Assembly (NCBI GenBank): GCA_022072505.1
Contig: JAJVHU010000042.1
Coordinates: 62,001-126,000 of the forward strand
Direction of reading: 5' to 3'
DNA: 64,000 nucleotides
Source of the DNA: Phycisphaerae bacterium
GTDB taxonomy: Bacteria; Planctomycetota; Phycisphaerae; UBA1845
Part shown: positions 6,437 to 15,286 of the stretch, piece after piece
How positions within the stretch are numbered: the first letter of the stretch is position 1
Layout: every line of letters begins with the position of its first letter
Position numbers and translations under genes: made by a program
Notes under the pieces: model-generated
What the model saw: only the letters and a program-made list of their open reading frames with translations
The model's database searches: none
Told to the model about the DNA's origin: nothing

Positions 6437-8920
6437 CTACTTATCCGGCGCCTCGGTCTGTTTCTTGTCAGCGTCGGCTTCTTTCGGCGGCGTGGTCTCG
6501 TACGCGACGTTACCGAGGACGACGATCACCCGCTCTCCCAGGGCGAAGCACTTCGCCAACTCCTTGTGCTCCGACACGAGCTTGAAATACTCCTCGCTGA
6601 AGACCTCGATCTTCCGGGTTTCGACCTTCTTGTCGTACGTCGAGTCGATCCAGGTCTCTCCGGCGCGGTAGAACGTCCGCGTGCCGACGGTGCGAATTCG
6701 ATCGGCGTCCTTGCTTTTCTTAGGGGTGAGTCCCGAGCCGTCGCCATCGTCCGCCGGGACGCGAGATTCCTGAAGCGCCTTGGCCTCCTTGGATTGCCCC
6801 ACCGCCCGCGCGCCGGAAGCGGGCGCCGGCTGGGAACTCGCCCGCGATGGCGCCCTGTCGGCTTTCTCGACCCCTGCCGGCGCGGAAGCTTCGGCGCTGT
6901 CGTCGCCGTATCCCAGCCCGCGGAGGGCGAGGACGCGCAGCGCGGCCTCGTCGCCCGACACCGTCTCGTTTTCGTCCTCGTCGATGTAGCCCAGCGCCTG
7001 CAGCGCCCTGCGCCGCTCGGGATCCAGTCCCGACCGCCCTCGCGGAAGGTCCGGTCGTCCCGTCTCGCGCATCGCGAACTGCCCCGGTTCGGTCACGAGG
7101 TAGGCCGTGTAAGGCGTCACGATCCCGTATTTCTTCGCCAGCGCGATGACGCTCTGCTTCAGTTCGTTCTTCTCGCCGTGCAGGCGGATCTCGTCGAGCA
7201 GGTAGCCGACCTTCCGCGTGGCCCACAGCCGTGGCAGAAAGTCGTGTTCGCGGGCGTCGTCGGCGAACCTTGTTTCATAAACATGCCGCTCGCTCACGCC
7301 GCGCCGCTGCCCGGTCAGTTCGACGGCCTTGTGCCCGGCGCCGCTGTAACGCCCGAGCACCACCAGTTCGGTCCCGCCGAAAAGATCGCCCAGGCGCGGC
7401 GGGAACTGGTCGTACACGCGCAAGTCGCCCCAGGAAAGCGCAAGGTCGGAAAGGACCGGGTCCGCGATCCGGCGGTAGAAGCTCGACAGCGCCAGCTCGA
7501 GGTTCTCGCCGGGCTCGACGTACTCGCGCGTTCCGCGGTTCTGCTCCGCCAGCAGGTCCAGCAGTTGCGTGTTGACGTCATGCCCGACGCCGAAGACGAA
7601 GAGGCGCGACCGGAGTTCGTTCGCCTCCCGCACGTTCTTCAGGATCTCGTCCGCCTTGCACACGCCGACCGTCGGCTGTCCGTCGGTCAGGAAAACGATG
7701 TAATAAGGCCGCGACGGGTCTTTCCGCGGCGCGTCCTTGAGGGCGGAGAGCAGGGCGTCGTTGATGTTCGTGCCGCCGACGGATTCGACCGAGTCCACGA
7801 ACTTCTTCGCGGCGTCGCGGCTGTCGGGCGTCGCCGGCGTCAACTCGTCCCGGAAGCGGCGGGGTTCGTGAGCGAAGGTGATGATGTTGAAGGCGTCGCG
7901 CTCGTTGAGGTGTGAGAGGCAGAATTTCAGCGCCGCCCGCGCCTGCGACATTTTGTCCTCCTCGGACATGCTGCCCGAGGTATCCAGCACGAAAGCGATG
8001 TCCTTCGGGATCACGTCCTCCGCCCTGACCACCGCGTCCGGTGAAATCCGCACGAGGAAGTACCCGTCCTCGCCGGGTTCGCGGAAGGTCAGCACGCTCA
8101 GGCCGAAGCTTTTTTCCGACAGCGTGTAAAACAGATCCAGGTCGCGGTCCGGGAAGACGTTCGCGCCTTCGAGGCTGGCGCTGACGCGGGAATCCGATCC
8201 GCGCGAGACGGCCAGGTCGTGCGTCGGGGAGAATACGCTCTTGATCGGGGTGCGGCTTTGAATTGTCGCCAGAAACGTGAATCTCTCGATCGCCGCGGGC
8301 AGGTGCTTCTCGACGTTCAGCGGGTAGCGGTAGCGCACCAGCCCGTCCTTCGCCTCCAGCATCTGGCTGTAGGAGAGGCGCACGCGGACGTCGCTTTGCG
8401 GATTGATCGGGAAGATGCTGGCTTTGATCATGCGCCGCCCGACGTATTCGAGCAGGGCGGGGTCGCGCATGCTGCGCACGATCTGCTCGTAGGTGCGTCG
8501 CGCCTCCGCCACGTCGAGGAGCTTTCCCTCGACTTCCTCGCCGTTGACGTCCATCGTGAAACGGGAGATCGCCACGTCATCCTCGAGCGGGAAGATGTAC
8601 GTCCCCTCGACGACGAACCCGTGCGGGTTGTGAAAGGTCTGGTCGATCGTGGTGACGGCGGCGCCCTCGGTGATCCGGGTCTCGACGCCGAGGTGGCGCA
8701 CGAGAAGTCGCATGTCGCGCTGAGGCGGTCGCGGCGGGCGATGCGGCGGCGTAGACGGACGATCGGGCGGCTGCGGTTCCGGGCGATCGGGAGGCGGGGG
8801 GAGGGGGATCGGGCGGTCCACGTCGATGATGATGGTCTGGCCGGACAACGCCGGCGCGAAAGCGGCGAGGGCCAGGATCGCGGCGGAAAACCGTCGAACA
8901 AAAACGCACGACTGACTCAT
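6437..8920 (-). CDS. VIT and von Willebrand factor A domain protein
   Basis: 827 residues. A signal peptide (about 10-28) precedes a Pro-rich segment (about 35-68). A VIT domain at about 70-200 (vault/inter-alpha-trypsin type, with H-N-P-H-G-F-V-V-E-G-T-Y-I-F-P-L) follows. A VWA domain starts at about residue 300, with an intact metal-binding MIDAS motif D-T-S-G-S-M. The C-terminal 200 residues are Ala/Ser-rich and end acidic and lysine-rich. VIT-VWA proteins are exported and bind other proteins through the metal site; many Planctomycetota carry several. A Shine-Dalgarno GGAG lies eight bases before the start. The partner is unknown. Confidence 0.85.
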   Translation of the reverse strand: MSQSCVFVRRFSAAILALAAFAPALSGQTIIIDVDRPIPLPPPPDRPEPQPPDRPSTPPHRPPRPPQRDMRLLVRHLGVETRITEGAAVTTIDQTFHNPHGFVVEGTYIFPLEDDVAISRFTMDVNGEEVEGKLLDVAEARRTYEQIVRSMRDPALLEYVGRRMIKASIFPINPQSDVRVRLSYSQMLEAKDGLVRYRYPLNVEKHLPAAIERFTFLATIQSRTPIKSVFSPTHDLAVSRGSDSRVSASLEGANVFPDRDLDLFYTLSEKSFGLSVLTFREPGEDGYFLVRISPDAVVRAEDVIPKDIAFVLDTSGSMSEEDKMSQARAALKFCLSHLNERDAFNIITFAHEPRRFRDELTPATPDSRDAAKKFVDSVESVGGTNINDALLSALKDAPRKDPSRPYYIVFLTDGQPTVGVCKADEILKNVREANELRSRLFVFGVGHDVNTQLLDLLAEQNRGTREYVEPGENLELALSSFYRRIADPVLSDLALSWGDLRVYDQFPPRLGDLFGGTELVVLGRYSGAGHKAVELTGQRRGVSERHVYETRFADDAREHDFLPRLWATRKVGYLLDEIRLHGEKNELKQSVIALAKKYGIVTPYTAYLVTEPGQFAMRETGRPDLPRGRSGLDPERRRALQALGYIDEDENETVSGDEAALRVLALRGLGYGDDSAEASAPAGVEKADRAPSRASSQPAPASGARAVGQSKEAKALQESRVPADDGDGSGLTPKKSKDADRIRTVGTRTFYRAGETWIDSTYDKKVETRKIEVFSEEYFKLVSEHKELAKCFALGERVIVVLGNVAYETTPPKEADADKKQTEAPDK

Positions 8921-9185
8921 GATCGGACTCCGGGTTCAGAAGACGCGGCGCCTTCCTCGTGTGTTGAGAAGCGGAGCGCCGCCGTCGCGCGAACGAAGCA
9001 ACGCTGCTACGCGCGTCGCGGGACGAACTCAAAAAACGCTCTCATGCCCGTCGGCGTTAGACGCACCGACGGTGATCCGGTTCCGGTCGCTGGTGAAACG
9101 TCCGCATCGGCGAGTTAATGCAAAAGCGCCAAGAAGACGCGCGGAGTCGAGGTCGCGGCGCCGTCAGGGGTTGCCGGGCGTCGGG

Positions 9186-9225
9186 GGTCGGAGGTCGGAG
9201 GTCGGAGGTCGGAGGTCGGAGGTCG
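9186..9225. repeat. Heptanucleotide tandem repeat (GGTCGGA)n
   Basis: Five full perfect copies of GGTCGGA and a partial sixth, lying in the 440-bp gene-free stretch 8921-9363. Apart from this array and the terminator at 9253-9296, I see nothing in that stretch. Confidence 0.9.
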
Positions 9226-9252
9226 TCAGCGGCCGCGCCGCTTCGTCGGAAT

Positions 9253-9296
9253 GAAAAACGACCGGGTTCGCCTGCGAGGCAGGATCGAACCCGGTC
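9253..9296 (-). terminator. Rho-independent terminator of the Gly/Tyr-rich gene
   Basis: Read on the minus strand, an 11-bp stem (arms 9286-9296 and 9260-9270) contains an inner 5-bp stem and is followed by GTTTTTC. It sits about 70 bp downstream of the stop codon of the gene at 9364-9765. Confidence 0.85.
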
Positions 9297-9363
9297 TTCT
9301 GGTCGATGTCACTTCCGTGTCAGTCAGGTCCGGCGGGCGGATCGCCGGGGGTTCACTCAGAGT

Positions 9364-9765
9364 TCAGCGGCGATAGTTGAAGTAGAACCCGCCGCCGTCG
9401 CGACTGTAGCCGCGGTTGTAGTATCCGCCGACCGAGAACGAGCTTCCGCCGCGGGAGTATCCGCCGCCGTAGTATGAAGAGCTGCGGTAATACGACGGGC
9501 CGCTGTAACAGACGACCGGCCGCGGCTCGCAGTACACCGGACGCGGGGCGCAATACACCGGCGCCGGCCGGTAACAGGAAGGCGCGGGCCGGTAGTAGTT
9601 GTAGCTGCGGTAATACCCGCCGCTGGAGTATCCGCCACCGCCGTAGTACCCGCCTCCGCCGTAGTACCGGTGGTCCGCGCGGGCCTCTGTCGCGATCGCC
9701 GCGCAACCCAGAATTCCAACAACCGCCGCGAAGGTCGCAACCTTACGATGTGTTCCGCGCAACAT
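9364..9765 (-). CDS. Small secreted Gly/Tyr-rich protein
   Basis: 133 residues. A signal peptide (about 1-30, ending A-R-A) precedes a low-complexity body of Y-Y-G-G-G-G-Y, S-S-G-G-Y-Y-R and a central R-P-x-P-x-Y-C region with several cysteines. Such short Tyr/Gly-rich exported proteins occur widely in Planctomycetota, and no enzymatic domain is visible. GGAGATGG just before the ATG supports this start, and the terminator downstream supports a single-gene transcript. A surface or cell-wall structural role is possible but unproven. Confidence 0.65.
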   Translation of the reverse strand: MLRGTHRKVATFAAVVGILGCAAIATEARADHRYYGGGGYYGGGGYSSGGYYRSYNYYRPAPSCYRPAPVYCAPRPVYCEPRPVVCYSGPSYYRSSSYYGGGYSRGGSSFSVGGYYNRGYSRDGGGFYFNYRR

Positions 9766-9918
9766 GTTCCATCTCCTTCGTTACCGCACCTCCGCCCCGC
9801 GGGCGGTGTCCGCCGCCTGGTCCACGCGGCCCCTGCGGGGTGCGTCACTCCCTGAGACAGTTTACGAGCCGAGAAAGTTAGCAGGCAAGAAATATTTTTT
9901 TGAAATTCTCTCATGCTT

Positions 9919-10389
9919 TTACGGTAACACTACAGCTTTAATTCTAGCTGCAAAGTCCCGGACAATGCGCATGAACACAACTCGGTCGTCGGGAGTCAGA
10001 TTGTCGAGAAAGTCGCAAAGGAAGCTGAGACGCATTCTGCGGTAAGCGTTGTAAACCTCGCGTCCGGCATCGGTTAGAGAAACGTCTACCCTGCGGCGGT
10101 CGTCCGAGTTGATACTGCAGGTTACGAGCGGTTTTCCTGAAGTATGCCTCTCCAGGCCGCGAAGGATCCTCGACATCTGGGCCGGCAGCACGCCCACGGT
10201 GCGTTGAATTTCGCCGACGGTCATTGTTGAGCCTGACTTGATCAGGGCTTCGAGGGCCAGGAATTCCGGTTCCGTCAGGGTTTCTCCCGCGCTGGAGCGG
10301 CGGGCGCGCGCGATTGCAGCCAGTTGTGAGGCTCCGAGGATTTCCTCGGCCATCGCGTCAATTTCCGGCGAGCTGATCGCCTTCGGCAT
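9919..10389 (-). CDS. MarR-family transcriptional regulator
   Basis: About 156 residues from ATG 10389. The winged-helix core runs from about residue 35 (E-F-L-A-L-E-A-L-I, then M-T-V-G-E-I-Q-R-T-V-G-V-L-P-A-Q-M-S-R-I-L-R-G-L as the recognition helices). The wing is D-D-R-R-R-V-D-V-S-L-T-D-A-G-R-E-V, a hallmark of MarR proteins. N- and C-terminal helices would form the dimer interface. A frame can be read back to 10695, but that part overlaps the RNase P RNA gene and is not protein-like. It lies divergent from rnpB. The ligand is unknown. Confidence 0.85.
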   Translation of the reverse strand: MPKAISSPEIDAMAEEILGASQLAAIARARRSSAGETLTEPEFLALEALIKSGSTMTVGEIQRTVGVLPAQMSRILRGLERHTSGKPLVTCSINSDDRRRVDVSLTDAGREVYNAYRRMRLSFLCDFLDNLTPDDRVVFMRIVRDFAARIKAVVLP

Positions 10390-10411
10390 TTTGTTCACTC
10401 CGCAACTATCA

Positions 10412-10434
10412 CTGTCGCTCAATATTATCGACAG
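10412..10434. promoter_or_regulatory. Inverted repeat upstream of the MarR gene, candidate operator
   Basis: CTGTCG and CGACAG separated by 11 AT-rich bases, 22 bp upstream of the MarR start codon. Its position and symmetry fit an autoregulatory MarR operator. This is inferred from layout only. Confidence 0.4.
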
Positions 10435-10482
10435 AATAAGGACCGTCGAGAGCGCCGCGGGTACGATCCGGGTCGCGCCGGA

Positions 10483-10511
10483 TCGACCGAAGCACGCCTG
10501 CGGGTTAAGAT
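10483..10511 (+). promoter_or_regulatory. Promoter of rnpB
   Basis: TCGACC (10483-10488), a 17-bp spacer and TAAGAT (10506-10511). The predicted start, seven bases downstream, coincides with the first base of the RNase P RNA P1 helix at 10518. Confidence 0.6.
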
Positions 10512-10517
10512 GGGGGG

Positions 10518-10916
10518 TGCAAAGTCGGCGAAGGCGATCGCGCTTCAGGCGGGAGCGATCCCGCTGGAGGTGAGGAAAGTCCGAACCGGGCAGGGCACGG
10601 TGGTTGGTAACGCCAACCCGGGGCGACCCGAGGGAAAGTGGCACAGAAAAGACACCGCCGAAAGGTAAGGGTGAAAAGGTGCGGTAAGAGCGCACCGCGC
10701 GCGGGGTGACTCGCGTGGCAGGTCAAACCCCACCGCCGGCAAGCCCAAGTAAGCAGCGAGGGACGGCCCGTCCCGTCGAGCTGCGGGTAGGGCGCTTGAG
10801 CCGCCGGGCGACCGACGGCCTAGATGGATGATCGCCCGCGACGCCTCGCAGGGCGGGCTCGGCCCGTCCCCACGCAGGGCGCGCGACAGAATTCGGCTTA
10901 CTCCGCCGACTTTGCA
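10518..10916 (+). ncRNA. rnpB: RNase P RNA, bacterial type A
   Basis: The catalytic RNA of RNase P, which removes 5' leaders from tRNA precursors. The conserved blocks are all present in order: GAGGAAAGTCCG near 10571; GGTAAGGGTGAAAAGGTGCG with TAAGAGCGCACCG near 10660; GGTCAAACCCC near 10720; CTTGAGCC and CCTAGATGGATGA near 10800-10830; and ACAGAATTCGGCTTAC near 10887. The ends form a perfect 13-bp P1 helix, TGCAAAGTCGGCG with CGCCGACTTTGCA. The gene is on the plus strand; several antisense frames crossing it are shadows. Confidence 0.97.
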
Positions 10917-11012
10917 CATTTTCCTTTCCCCCTGAGTCTCCACTTGGCTCCGGTGCTCCGCGGCGCGCGGCGCTCCTCGACCCACCCTGGGGAACCGGAA
11001 CCGCTCGATCTT

Positions 11013-11095
11013 CAACCCCAACGGGGTTGCGGCACCTGGGGTTGCGGCGCCCGATGCAACCCCTTCAACCCGGCGCAACCCCGTTGGGGTTGGTC
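11013..11095. repeat. Palindromic CAACCCCAACGGGGTTG-type repeats
   Basis: Two copies of a GTTGGGG/CCCCAAC palindrome flank a spacer of related GGGGTTGCGGC and GCAACCCC pieces. Similar fragments (CCTTCGGGATTG) continue to about 11220. This is intergenic repeat debris after rnpB; no gene is supported here. Confidence 0.6.
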
Positions 11096-11238
11096 GAGGC
11101 GTGGATCGCCGCGAACCCAAGGCAGGCCGCCTTCGGCGTCCAACCTTGGGCTGGAGGCCGCAATCCCTTCGGGATTGTGATAAACGCATCCGAGAATCCT
11201 GCGCCTCCTTCGGGATTGAGACACAACAACGGACGTTG

Positions 11239-11322
11239 GCGCGTGTTCTTCAGGCGTTCGCGCGTGTTCTTGGGACGTTGGCGCATGTTCTTCAGGCGTT
11301 CGCGCGTGCTCTTCGGGATTGA
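11239..11322. repeat. 21-bp tandem repeat, four units
   Basis: Four units of GCGCGTGTTCTTCAGGCGTTC type with a strict 21-bp period and a few substitutions. The period is a multiple of seven, as in other arrays in this window. Confidence 0.85.
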
Positions 11323-12078
11323 GGCGACCTGAGTCTCCAACTGACTTTGGTGTTCGGGGCTCGGGATGTCTGTCGTTGTGGGGTGCGATCATGCTCGGGG
11401 GGGACGGGGGATCGGCGCGGCGTTTTTCCTTTCCTCGGGGACTTCTGTCGTCCCTCCGGGACTTCCGGATCATCGGCGACGACTTCCCAGCACTGGCGTG
11501 CTGGGCTGTTTTCCAGCGCCCCTGCCGGGGCTAGGACTTCCGGATGATCCTTCGGGGCACAACAACACATTCCGCCGACTCTTCCCCGCAGGTTCACGCC
11601 CCAGGGTCGCGTTGCAGGGTCACGCCAGATCATAAGTTCATGCGATTTCAACGCCCCCCCAACCGGAGCCGGATGGAGACTCAGGCGAGCCAAATCTGCG
11701 AGACGATCCGGAGCCGTCCGGATGACGCTGGTCGCCTGCGCCGTGCGCGGTCCTTCCGGAATCCGCATTCCGCGTCCGGCCTCGAAAACCGGTTTGCGGC
11801 AACGACGTTGCGCCGGCGCCGACGTCGCGCCGACAACGACATTGCGCCGGCGCCGACATTGCGAGACCGGGCGGAACGGGGTTCGAGGCCGGCTTGGCAT
11901 CGCCAGATCGGAGGCTCTGAGTTCGAGCCTACAGGGAGGGGACGGCGTGCGTCCTGTTACGCTGCGGACGGCGTACGTCCTGTTACGCTGCGGACGAAGA
12001 TGGTTTGGCGCGGGGCCTCAGCGGGCCTGGTCGAGGCCGCATCGGGTCGGCCTCGCCTTATGCCGCAGCCGCTTCGCC
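11323..12078. other. Gene-free repeat-rich stretch
   Basis: About 750 bp in which I support no gene; the long frames here are low-complexity and Arg/Pro-rich. It contains a duplicated AACGAC(G/A)TTGCGCCGGCGCCGAC segment (about 11802-11868) and a 26-bp direct duplication at 11941-11992. Confidence 0.55.
11941..11992. repeat. 26-bp direct tandem duplication
   Basis: Two adjacent copies beginning GACGGCGT(G/A)CGTCCTG and differing at one base. Confidence 0.85.
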
Positions 12079-13101
12079 TTACCGGGGCTGCGTCCGCGCC
12101 CGCTGATCGAACGCGATCGCGTATTCGGTTCCGTCGCTGCTGACGACGATGTCGCCGTTGGTCGCGGTGGAGTAGATCGCCTCGGTGAAGTCGGGAAGAT
12201 TCTCGAACTTCGCCGTCGTGCCTTCGCTCCAGCCCCAGCGCATCGGGTGCGCGTTTTCGGCGGCCGTGAAAGGCGTCAGCCGCTGGATCACCTTCTTGCG
12301 CGGGTGGGCGAAGCGATTGCTGTATCCGGCGCTGACGATGGCCGCCTCCGGACTGATCGCCGCCGCCCACGCCTCCGACGTCGACGTCGTCTCGCTGCCG
12401 TGATGCCCGATCTTCAGCACTTCGCACTCCAGCCAGGCCTGATCGTAACGCCCGAGGATCACGTTCTCCGTGTCGAACGTCGCGTCGCCGGTGAGGAGGA
12501 CGTCGAAATCCTCGTACTGCACGAGGGCGACGATGCTGCGGGCGTTGGTCGGCGACGCCGCGGCCGCCACGTCCGCCGCGAGAATCCGCACCTGCGCATC
12601 GCCGCAGCCGCAGTACTTCGGTTCGCCGTCGGTCGTGTCAAAGTCCGTCGGCCGAAGCCGCTTCACGATCGACTCATGTTCGTCCAGCCAGGCGGAGAAG
12701 TCGCCGGACGAATACTCATCGCTGGTGCCGGTCATCAGGACTTTCCCGACCGTCACGCCGTCGAGCACATCATCCAGCAGATTGTAATGATCCGCGTCCG
12801 GGTGGGTCAGAATAAGGGTGTCGATCCTCGGAGCGTTCGCGTCGAGGCGCTCCCGGATGTACGCCTTCACGCGATCCCTGTCGCCCCCGCCGAGCGATCC
12901 GCAATCCACCAGGATGACGCCGCCCCCCGGGCACTCGATCAACGTGCAGTCGCCCTGCCCCACGTCGATGAAGTGAACGCGCAGTTCGTCCGCCGCGCTC
13001 GCCATCATCGCCAGCGACGCCGTCCGAGGATCGCCCGCCGCGCACCCGCCGCACGCCACCGCCGCCACCGCCAACACTCCCCACCCGTCCAACCGCTTCA
13101 T
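12079..13101 (-). CDS. ComEC/Rec2-type metallo-beta-lactamase-fold protein, exported
   Basis: 340 residues. The N-terminus is hydrophobic with a cysteine-rich A-C-G-G-C-A-A-G that may be a lipobox. The metallo-beta-lactamase fold starts with H-F-I-D-V-G-Q-G-D-C-T-L-I and has the metal motif T-H-P-D-A-D-H at about residues 93-99. L-L-T-G-D-A follows at about 200, and K-I-G-H-H-G-S at about 232. These are the signatures of the ComEC C-terminal nuclease-like family. No ComEC membrane domain is present, so this is a stand-alone exported hydrolase, possibly phosphodiesterase-like. GGGAGG precedes the ATG. Followed closely on the same strand by no other gene. Confidence 0.85.
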   Translation of the reverse strand: MKRLDGWGVLAVAAVACGGCAAGDPRTASLAMMASAADELRVHFIDVGQGDCTLIECPGGGVILVDCGSLGGGDRDRVKAYIRERLDANAPRIDTLILTHPDADHYNLLDDVLDGVTVGKVLMTGTSDEYSSGDFSAWLDEHESIVKRLRPTDFDTTDGEPKYCGCGDAQVRILAADVAAAASPTNARSIVALVQYEDFDVLLTGDATFDTENVILGRYDQAWLECEVLKIGHHGSETTSTSEAWAAAISPEAAIVSAGYSNRFAHPRKKVIQRLTPFTAAENAHPMRWGWSEGTTAKFENLPDFTEAIYSTATNGDIVVSSDGTEYAIAFDQRARTQPR

Positions 13102-13128
13102 TGTTCGCCTCCCGCGGACCGTGCCGCC

Positions 13129-14304
13129 TCATACGCCGCGCGCATACGGAAACCCCGGCGGCGCGGAGATCGACGTATCCACGTAACTTCGGATCGCCGC
13201 GTCGCAGATCGCATACCCCCAGTTGATCAGCCGCTCCTGCACCTCGTCCGCAACGCGCTTCAGCCGCGTCGGCCACGCCGCCAGCTCCCGCGTCCGCGCC
13301 GCGTCGCACGCCAGCGCGCCCGGCGCGGGGTAGTCGCGGATATCCGCCCCGATGCTCCAGTACGCGCCGTCGTGCTCCCGGCGCGCCTTGATCCCGTCGA
13401 TGAGCTGGCGCTTGCGCAGGCTGCGCACCTGGTTGTCGATCGTCAGCAGGACGCGCATCGTATGACTGATCGCGTTGCCGCCCGGGCGCGGCTTCGCCGA
13501 AAACGCGCCGCCCGCGTCGCTGACGAGCATCGTCCGGTGACGCTTCCACGCCGTCTCCAGCCCGAGGTTGTCGTAGACGCCGCCGTCGGAAAGGACGACG
13601 CGCGAGGTATACGGTTCGCGGTGCAGGTCCGCGCCTTCGCCAGCCTCGACCGTCCGCGGATCCACGCGCAGGATCACCGGCGACAACACCGGTGGAAACG
13701 CCGAGGACGCCGCCACCGCCGTCGCCAGCGAGGTCGTCGGCTTGTGAACCATGCCCACGCGGTAATCCGCCATGTAAGGCTTCGAGAAGCGCCACAGCAC
13801 GCCGCTTTGCATGTTGGTCGCGTTGAAGACGAAACGCGGCGCGTCCGGAAGATCCTGAAGCGTCGCCGATCCGAACAGATGCCGCCGGTACGCGCCCGCC
13901 ACGCGCCGCCCCGCCCAACCCGGCACGCCGCATCCCAGCACGATCGCCCGGAAGTCCACCGTCCGCCGCGCCAGCCTCCGGATCGGCGCCACGACCTCCC
14001 GCTCGAATGCCGCCCGGTCCGACCGACTCGCCGTCGCCAGCTTCGCCCACGCCATCGCCAGCGCCCCCGCCGCGATCGACCCGCCGGACACGCTCGACAC
14101 CCGGTCCAGCTTCGTGAGCATTCCCGAGTCGAACAGCCGCCAGATCGACCCGACATGAAAGAGCATCGCGCGGTATCCGCCGCCGGACAGACACAGGGCC
14201 GTCCCGCTCAGCGGCGCGCCGGGCGCGTCACCGGGGATCGTGCGCACAGGCTCACGCAGCAGCGATTTTTCGGGCAGTCCGGTCGATGAAAGTCCCGGCT
14301 TCAT
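13129..14304 (-). CDS. Patatin-like phospholipase
   Basis: 391 residues. The oxyanion-hole motif L-S-G-G-G-Y-R-A is at about residues 37-44, the nucleophile elbow S-V-S-G-G-S at about 69-74, and the catalytic Asp in S-D-G-G-V-Y-D-N at about 240. Together these give the complete Ser/Asp dyad of bacterial patatins (acyl hydrolases acting on phospholipids or neutral lipids). There is no clear signal peptide, so it is probably cytoplasmic or associated with the membrane. AAGGAG lies ten bases upstream of the ATG. It ends 28 bp before the downstream metallo-beta-lactamase-fold gene, so the two may be co-transcribed. Confidence 0.87.
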   Translation of the reverse strand: MKPGLSSTGLPEKSLLREPVRTIPGDAPGAPLSGTALCLSGGGYRAMLFHVGSIWRLFDSGMLTKLDRVSSVSGGSIAAGALAMAWAKLATASRSDRAAFEREVVAPIRRLARRTVDFRAIVLGCGVPGWAGRRVAGAYRRHLFGSATLQDLPDAPRFVFNATNMQSGVLWRFSKPYMADYRVGMVHKPTTSLATAVAASSAFPPVLSPVILRVDPRTVEAGEGADLHREPYTSRVVLSDGGVYDNLGLETAWKRHRTMLVSDAGGAFSAKPRPGGNAISHTMRVLLTIDNQVRSLRKRQLIDGIKARREHDGAYWSIGADIRDYPAPGALACDAARTRELAAWPTRLKRVADEVQERLINWGYAICDAAIRSYVDTSISAPPGFPYARGV

Positions 14305-14413
14305 TCAGGACTCCTTCACATGGGCGGCCGTTATGTTCAGGCCGCGGGAAGCCTGCCCCGGCCGCCGACGCACGTCAAGGCGCGGGAGGCAGGGATCGGG
14401 GGGCAGATAACGC

Positions 14414-14497
14414 CATCATGCAGCGCTCATCGTGCAGTGCCCATCGTGCAGTGCCCATCATGCAGCGCCCATCGTACAATGCCCATCGTGCAGTGCT
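14414..14497. repeat. 14-bp tandem repeat, six units
   Basis: Six units of CATCGTGCAGTGCC type with a 14-bp period. It lies 110 bp upstream of the patatin gene, in a stretch (14305-14880) with no other supported gene. Confidence 0.9.
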
Positions 14498-14619
14498 CAT
14501 GGTAGCGCTTCAGATTCTCTGTAAACGTGCGTGGAAAAAGGTATGGTGATGACTCCGAAGGATCGGTTTTTCAGGTCGCCCACCGACTCGGCCGGCTGAA
14601 CTCCTTGGCGGAATTCGCG

Positions 14620-14662
14620 CGGGCTGAAGCCCGCGGCTCGGTTTTGCAGCAGCGTCCAAGCT
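14620..14662. repeat. Fragment of the dispersed GGCTCGGTTTTG repeat
   Basis: GCGGGCTGAAGCCCGC hairpin followed by GGCTCGGTTTTGCAGCAGCG, matching the right half of the element at 19518-19597. Confidence 0.5.
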
Positions 14663-14882
14663 CGAATTTTGCCGTTTTTGAGGGAGGGAGAACCCCTGAA
14701 GGATCGGGGGCATCAACACCGCGGCCTGGGGTTTTGAAACCTCCGGCAGTTCGGGCGGGGGGGATGATCCGGGGGTTCGCCTTGTGCGAAACCTCAATCC
14801 CTGCGTTTTTTTCCGCGATTCACGAAATCCCCCCTCCGGAAAAAGGCAAAAGTCGATCTAAGGAAGCACTTGAAAAGACCGT

Positions 14883-15275
14883 CTGCCAGATTCAATCGCG
14901 AGCGCCCAGCCTGATGCTCTACGGGTGCTCCGCCTCTTGGTCGATGCGCGGGCGCATGCTCATCGAGTCGGCGCGCATGCGGCGGCGAGCCGGGCTCGCC
15001 CTCCTGGCGATCTTTCAATATCGCGACCAGGGAAAGCAATGGCCCCCTCGACTCGGGGCGCTCACGCCGCTGTTTTGGCGAGCGAGCCGAAGGATATCTT
15101 CAGCGGCGAGCCGCTTGTATACCGCATTGCGCCGGACGGACAGGATTTCCTGTTCTACAGTCTGGGCCCCGACAGGGTTGATGACGGGGGTAAGCCATCC
15201 GGAAACGCGGGACTTGGTTCCAGTCAGGGCGACATGGTGTTCTGGCCGCCGGAGGATATCGCGCAGGCGGGGTGA
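14883..15275 (+). pseudogene. Decayed planctomycete secretion-substrate protein (C-terminal part)
   Basis: The first part reads A-L-L-A-I-F-Q-Y-R-D-Q-G-K-Q-W-P-P-R-L in one frame up to about 15060. The conserved continuation (D-I-F-S-G-E-P-L-V-Y-R, then Y-S-L-G-P-D-R-V-D-D-G-G and G-D-M-V-F-W-P-P) then appears in a different frame. This order matches the C-terminus of a common Planctomycetota protein type (R-Y-x-x-x-x-G-x-W-P, D-P-F-x-G-x-P-L-x-Y, V-D-D-G-G). A frameshift near 15065-15080 and lack of an N-terminus indicate a remnant. Confidence 0.6.
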
Positions 15276-15286
15276 GGCGTCAACGG

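Noticed and set aside
9260-9296. A tRNA-like GGTTCG ... CGAACCC motif.
   Set aside because: It is a long perfect stem followed by T on the minus strand, i.e. a terminator; no acceptor, D or anticodon arms exist.
10545-11189. A 214-codon minus-strand frame.
   Set aside because: Covers the RNase P RNA gene and repeat sequence; not protein-like.
11722-14289. An 855-codon open frame on the plus strand.
   Set aside because: Antisense to the metallo-beta-lactamase-fold and patatin genes, which have full motif sets; the product is Arg/His/Pro-rich with no fold-like pattern.
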